In this document: positions 61,049 through 64,000 of the stretch, in pieces
Position numbering within the stretch: position 1 is the first letter of the stretch
How the letters are laid out: every line of letters begins with the position of its first letter
Source: Planctomycetota bacterium
GTDB lineage: Bacteria; Planctomycetota; B15-G4; JADJEK01
Direction: 5' to 3'
DNA: 64,000 nt
Assembly: GCA_016709145.1 (NCBI GenBank)
Contig: JADJEK010000001.1
Coordinates: 992,001 to 1,056,000 of the forward strand
The notes under the pieces: generated by a model
What the model was told of the DNA's origin: nothing
Databases searched by the model: none
Seen by the model: the letters and a program-made list of their open reading frames with translations, nothing else
Translations under genes and position numbers: made by a program

Positions 61049-61882
61049 ATGCGCTCGATCGTTGCCTGCGCACTGTCTTGTGTCTTGTCGTCTTCGATCG
61101 CCGCGGCTCAGTCGCCCTGCTCACCCGGACTCGACCTCACGGTGTCCCCGGCCCAGCCGATGCTCGGCGATGTCATCACGGTGACCGTCACGAACAACAC
61201 GGGTGTGGTGCTCTGGCACGCGCTCGGCGCTCCCGTTGGTGGCGCCTACACCGGGGGGTGCGGCGGAACGTGGATCTGGGGTCCGAACGTCATCGACGTG
61301 CCGGTCCCGCTGATGCCCGGCGCGAGCGCGAGCATCGTCTGGGATCAGACCGACATCATCTTCGGTGAACAGGTTCCACCCGGCCGCTACGGCTTCGCGA
61401 GCGGCATGACCGACGACCAAGCGCAGTTCCACGGCTGCTGCGTCGAGGTCGGGATCCACGGTCCGTGCCTGACGCCGCCCGCGAACTATGGTGCGGCAAG
61501 TCTCGGGGCGGGCGGTCTCGCACCCGGTTTGGCGGCGGCCAATGGACCCGCGTTCTTTGGGAACGACCAGTTCACGCTCACGGTCGGACACATTCGCGGC
61601 GGCGCGGCGGGTGCGCTGGTGATCGGTGCGGGGGCGGGTCAGCTCGCGACGCCGTGGGGCTCGTTCTTGATCGACGCGAGCCTTCCGTTCTTCATCGTTC
61701 CGTTCACGGCCAGCGGTGCACTCGGCGTTCCGGGCGCGGGTGGCGTCGCGATCCCTGCGCCGATTCCGGACGACCCGGCGTTGATCGGCCTCGTGGCCTA
61801 TGCACAGGCGCTGATCGTCGACGACGCGGCGCAGGCCGGCATCGCGCACACCGCGGGACTCACGATTCCGATCTGTCCGTGA
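61049..61882 (+). CDS. Secreted protein with the shared C-terminal domain, function unknown
   Basis: 277 residues from ATG 61049 (AGGAG 9 nt upstream). Signal peptide MRSIVACALSCVLSSSIAAA. Residues about 28-140 resemble an Ig-like domain (LDLTVSPAQPMLGDVITVTVTNN). Residues about 145-277 (NYGAASLGAGGLAPGL, FFGNDQFTLTVGHIRGGAAGALVIGAG, GVPGAGGVAIPAPIPDDPALIGLVAYAQALIVD) form a domain similar in outline to the C-terminus of the FG-GAP protein at 25236. Probably a cell-surface attachment or export-linked domain (inference). Confidence 0.7.
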   Translation: MRSIVACALSCVLSSSIAAAQSPCSPGLDLTVSPAQPMLGDVITVTVTNNTGVVLWHALGAPVGGAYTGGCGGTWIWGPNVIDVPVPLMPGASASIVWDQTDIIFGEQVPPGRYGFASGMTDDQAQFHGCCVEVGIHGPCLTPPANYGAASLGAGGLAPGLAAANGPAFFGNDQFTLTVGHIRGGAAGALVIGAGAGQLATPWGSFLIDASLPFFIVPFTASGALGVPGAGGVAIPAPIPDDPALIGLVAYAQALIVDDAAQAGIAHTAGLTIPICP

Positions 61883-61892
61883 GGAGCTGAAG

Positions 61893-62114
61893 TCAGCTCT
61901 TGTACGTCGCCGCGTCGATGATCGCCCACAGGTGGACGATCAACGCGATGATCCACGGGAACATCAGGAACCACAGCGCATAACCACCGACGCAGATCAC
62001 GAAGAACAGCAGCGCTTTGAAGATCCGGCCTTGGACCAACTGTCCGAGGCCAGGAATGAAGACCGTACACAGCGCCGCGATGACGTTGCCGGCCGAGCCT
62101 TGCTTGCCACCCAT
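61893..62114 (-). CDS. Small membrane protein, two spans
   Basis: 73 residues. ATG 62114 has GGAGG upstream. IPGLGQLVQGRIFKALLFF resembles the TM2-like GxGxLYxG motif, followed by FVICVGGYALWFLMFPWIIALIVHLWAIID. Two hydrophobic segments (about 12-25 and 33-67). Function unknown. Confidence 0.7.
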   Translation of the reverse strand: MGGKQGSAGNVIAALCTVFIPGLGQLVQGRIFKALLFFVICVGGYALWFLMFPWIIALIVHLWAIIDAATYKS

Positions 62115-62203
62115 GGGAGCTCCTCCGTGTCGAGCGGAGGGATGATGGCGATGCGCGCTCAGCGCGCAATGGCGTGGTCACTGCGAATGCTCGATGCGAA
62201 TGC

Positions 62204-62962
62204 TCAATGCGATTGGACGAGGAACTCGCGCAACTCGCATCCGCGCGGGACGTCGCCGCGTGCGGCGCGCGCGAACAACTCGGCCAGAACACCTTCGAAC
62301 GGCTCGGCGCTGAGCAACACGAGCCAGCGCTCGGACGCGCTCGGCGTGATCTCGCGATCGAGCGGCAGCAGCGTCTCCTCGTTCGGGTTCAACTGCAGCG
62401 TGAGGTGGTCGGACTCGACCATCTCGACGATCAGCTTCCCGTCGACGACGCGGGCGAGCGCAGCATGCGCGGGGCGAGCCGTCGTCACGAGCACGCGGCG
62501 CGTGCCTTCCTCGGACAGTGAGCGCATCTCTTCGCCACTGCCACTGGCGATCCGGGCGTGCGAACCGAGAAGGGCTCCGCCCAGGGTTCCGGCGAGTCCG
62601 AATGCTGCGACGAGGATCGCGGCCGCGGCGGCCAGCACGATGAATCCACGCAGTGCGGGTGCGGGCGGCTCTTCGACGTCGTCGTCGGGAACCGCGAGCG
62701 CGGGCAACGCTCGTTCGATGGCACTCGCGCCAGCGATCAACTGACGCGCGAGCGCTTGCCGCTGCCAGGGTTCGCGGATGCGACCCTGCGCGAGCGCGGC
62801 GACGTCGACGCGGTCGGGCGCGTCGGCGTCTTTCGCGAGAGCTCGCTCCGAGCGGAACAGCTCGGAGCTTCGGTACTGATCGAACAAGCGTGCAAGCCGC
62901 GGGTCCAAGGGAGCATCCTCTTCGGGCTCAGGAGCACGTGGCGTGTTGGGCGACGACGTCAC
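62204..62962 (-). CDS. Single-span membrane protein, anti-sigma-factor-like position
   Basis: 252 residues. Acidic, helical N-terminal half (about 1-100), one transmembrane span at about 104-128 (LRGFIVLAAAAAILVAAFGLAGTLGGALL) and an outer C-terminal domain. Overlaps the preceding sigma-factor gene by 4 bp (62959-62962). Such architecture and coupling is typical for anti-sigma factors, but no known anti-sigma domain (such as HXXXCXXC) is visible. Function is inferred from context only. Confidence 0.55.
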   Translation of the reverse strand: MTSSPNTPRAPEPEEDAPLDPRLARLFDQYRSSELFRSERALAKDADAPDRVDVAALAQGRIREPWQRQALARQLIAGASAIERALPALAVPDDDVEEPPAPALRGFIVLAAAAAILVAAFGLAGTLGGALLGSHARIASGSGEEMRSLSEEGTRRVLVTTARPAHAALARVVDGKLIVEMVESDHLTLQLNPNEETLLPLDREITPSASERWLVLLSAEPFEGVLAELFARAARGDVPRGCELREFLVQSH

Positions 62963-63882
62963 GACTCGGCCTCCGCGCTGGAACGTCCGAGGTCGGAGTC
63001 GGGGGCCATCGCTTCCGGGGCCAGCGACGCGAGCCGCTTGCGCAGGAACGCGATTCCGAGGGCATAGTCTCGCTTCATGGTGCGCACGCTGGGGCCAAGG
63101 CCCGCGAGGTTCTCGTAGGTGCGATGTTCGATGAGTCGCGCGCGAACGACGAGCGCCGCACGCGGATGTTGTTCGGCGAGTTCGAGCAAGGCCTGATGCA
63201 CCATTCCGGCGATTTCACCGTCGAGGCTCGCCGCATCGGGTGCCGCGCACATCGACGCCGCCATTTCCCACTCCTCGCCGAGTGCTGCGGGCTCTCGACG
63301 CAGGAGGAACGACTGGCAGGCGGGGTCCAGCGCGCGAGGATCGGACACCGCGTCCAATCGACGGTGCGTCCACGGATGGCCGAGCTTCAGGCACAGTCCC
63401 GAGTACGGCGCGAAATGCCGGCAATTGCCGCAGCGGATGCGTCCGAGCTCGCGGCGTTCAGCGCTGATCGCGCAGCGGACCGCGGTCCGTCGCAAATAGG
63501 CGAGGAACGGCCGCAGTCCGCGGCCGAAACCGCCGGAGCGGATCTCCTCATCGGCCAGCAGTTGGTGCGAGACGTCGTTCACGAGGTCGTCCGGGTCGAT
63601 CAGGGAGCGCGGTCGGTGCGCGAGGTACCGACGCGAGAACTCGGCCAGATGTTCCTTGAGGTAGCAGGCCGACCGTCCGAGGAACCCGTCGAGCGCGAGC
63701 GGTGGGTTCACTGCCGCGGTCGACATCGGCGTGGGCGTCGACGGCCGCGGTGGACGTCCTGGCACCAGGAGTGACGCAGGCTCGCCGCCTTCGACCATGG
63801 CGCAGCCCGCACCCGTGCGTCGATGGTGGACGCACGAGAAGCACGGCGGGTGGTCGACGAGGGACGACGGGATCGGAGCCAC
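62959..63882 (-). CDS. ECF-like sigma factor with two cysteine clusters
   Basis: About 307 residues if started at GTG 63882; ATG 63798 or 63726 are alternatives. Region 2 reads FSRRYLAHRPRSLIDPDDLVNDVSHQLL; region 4 is near ASLDGEIAGMVHQALLELAEQHPRAALVVRARLIEHRTYENLAGLGPSVRTMKRDYALGIAFLRKRL. Between them is CGNCRHFAPYSGLCLKLGHPW ... ACQSF (CxxC, C, C). Upstream of ATG 63726 the frame has CFSCVHHRRTGAGCAM, a matching CxxC...C cluster, which favours a longer protein. These may bind zinc or Fe-S and sense redox (inference). Confidence 0.65.
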   Translation of the reverse strand: MAPIPSSLVDHPPCFSCVHHRRTGAGCAMVEGGEPASLLVPGRPPRPSTPTPMSTAAVNPPLALDGFLGRSACYLKEHLAEFSRRYLAHRPRSLIDPDDLVNDVSHQLLADEEIRSGGFGRGLRPFLAYLRRTAVRCAISAERRELGRIRCGNCRHFAPYSGLCLKLGHPWTHRRLDAVSDPRALDPACQSFLLRREPAALGEEWEMAASMCAAPDAASLDGEIAGMVHQALLELAEQHPRAALVVRARLIEHRTYENLAGLGPSVRTMKRDYALGIAFLRKRLASLAPEAMAPDSDLGRSSAEAES

Positions 63883-64000
63883 GACCGCATTCTGCCCGGG
63901 ACTTGGGCAAGCGGCCAAGAACGGCCGCAGCGCGCGGGAGGGGCCGTGAAGAATGCGATCGCGTCGAGAGCTTCGTGGACGGCCGGATCCACGCCGAGCC
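63883..64000. other. Window edge, no assigned gene
   Basis: On the minus strand a frame reads MDPAVHEALDAIAFFTAPP near the edge, perhaps part of a gene lying outside the window, but there is too little sequence to call it. Confidence 0.2.

Noticed and set aside
1..64000. tRNA, rRNA, prophage or integrase genes
   Set aside because: None seen by eye on either strand; a covariance-model scan would be needed to exclude small RNA genes.

Overview
The window is a GC-rich, gene-dense stretch of a Gram-negative bacterial chromosome, most likely from a Planctomycetota lineage. The Gram-negative envelope is shown by KDO-8-phosphate synthase, lipoproteins and TonB-era style periplasmic proteins. The planctomycete guess rests on two large Ser/Thr kinases with TPR tails (one divergent from an ECF sigma factor), many secreted proteins with carboxypeptidase-regulatory-like (Ig-fold) domains, an FG-GAP/VCBS protein, and a C-terminal domain shared by secreted proteins. 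Taxonomy is inference. I found no tRNA or rRNA genes, no CRISPR array and no intact transposase.

Layout. 1-10 kb: 3' end of 2-oxoglutarate dehydrogenase E1, two membrane-anchored Ig-like proteins, a cobalamin-binding protein, an isoprenylcysteine-methyltransferase-like membrane enzyme, a DUF4198/Kelch protein behind two Fur-box-like palindromes, and a frameshifted sugar phosphate isomerase. 10-15 kb: kdsA, a Ser/Thr kinase and a YedE-type selenium transporter. 14.7-25 kb: a leftward block. It holds a catalytically degenerate alpha/beta hydrolase, HDOD protein plus soluble transhydrogenase (4-bp overlap), and an aminotransferase-lysA-IscU/NifU-like-sigma54 activator-DUF3352-like operon in which the last three junctions are 4-bp ATGA overlaps. 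25-34 kb: FG-GAP protein, MmcQ/YjbR protein, secreted repeat protein, kinase and ECF sigma factor. 34-44 kb: MerR-sigma28-like pair, a 13-copy 12-bp minisatellite, then a rightward operon of an esterase and three related anchored Ig-like proteins. 45-47.4 kb: a less GC-rich three-gene cassette headed by a TIGR04255 family gene, abutting the beheaded 3' end of another Ig-like gene; this is the best candidate for an undescribed mobile system. 47.4-53.6 kb: gamma-glutamyltransferase lipoprotein, an HtrA protease coupled to a pseudo-protease, and a ThrE-type exporter. 53.6-64 kb: hairpins and palindromic elements, lipoproteins, DUF3303/DUF4279 genes, RtcB RNA ligase, a cupin-DUF2911 protein, a second shared-domain secreted protein, and a sigma factor/anti-sigma-like pair.

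Four reading-frame breaks occur in recognisable genes (about 9550, 9770, 51125 and 53223). Two lie in a (CG)n run and a G homopolymer, so some may be sequencing or assembly errors. Two short palindrome-ended elements (53760-53947 and 57716-57885) look like MITE or REP-type repeats. Functions are assigned from family motifs read by eye; no database search was possible.
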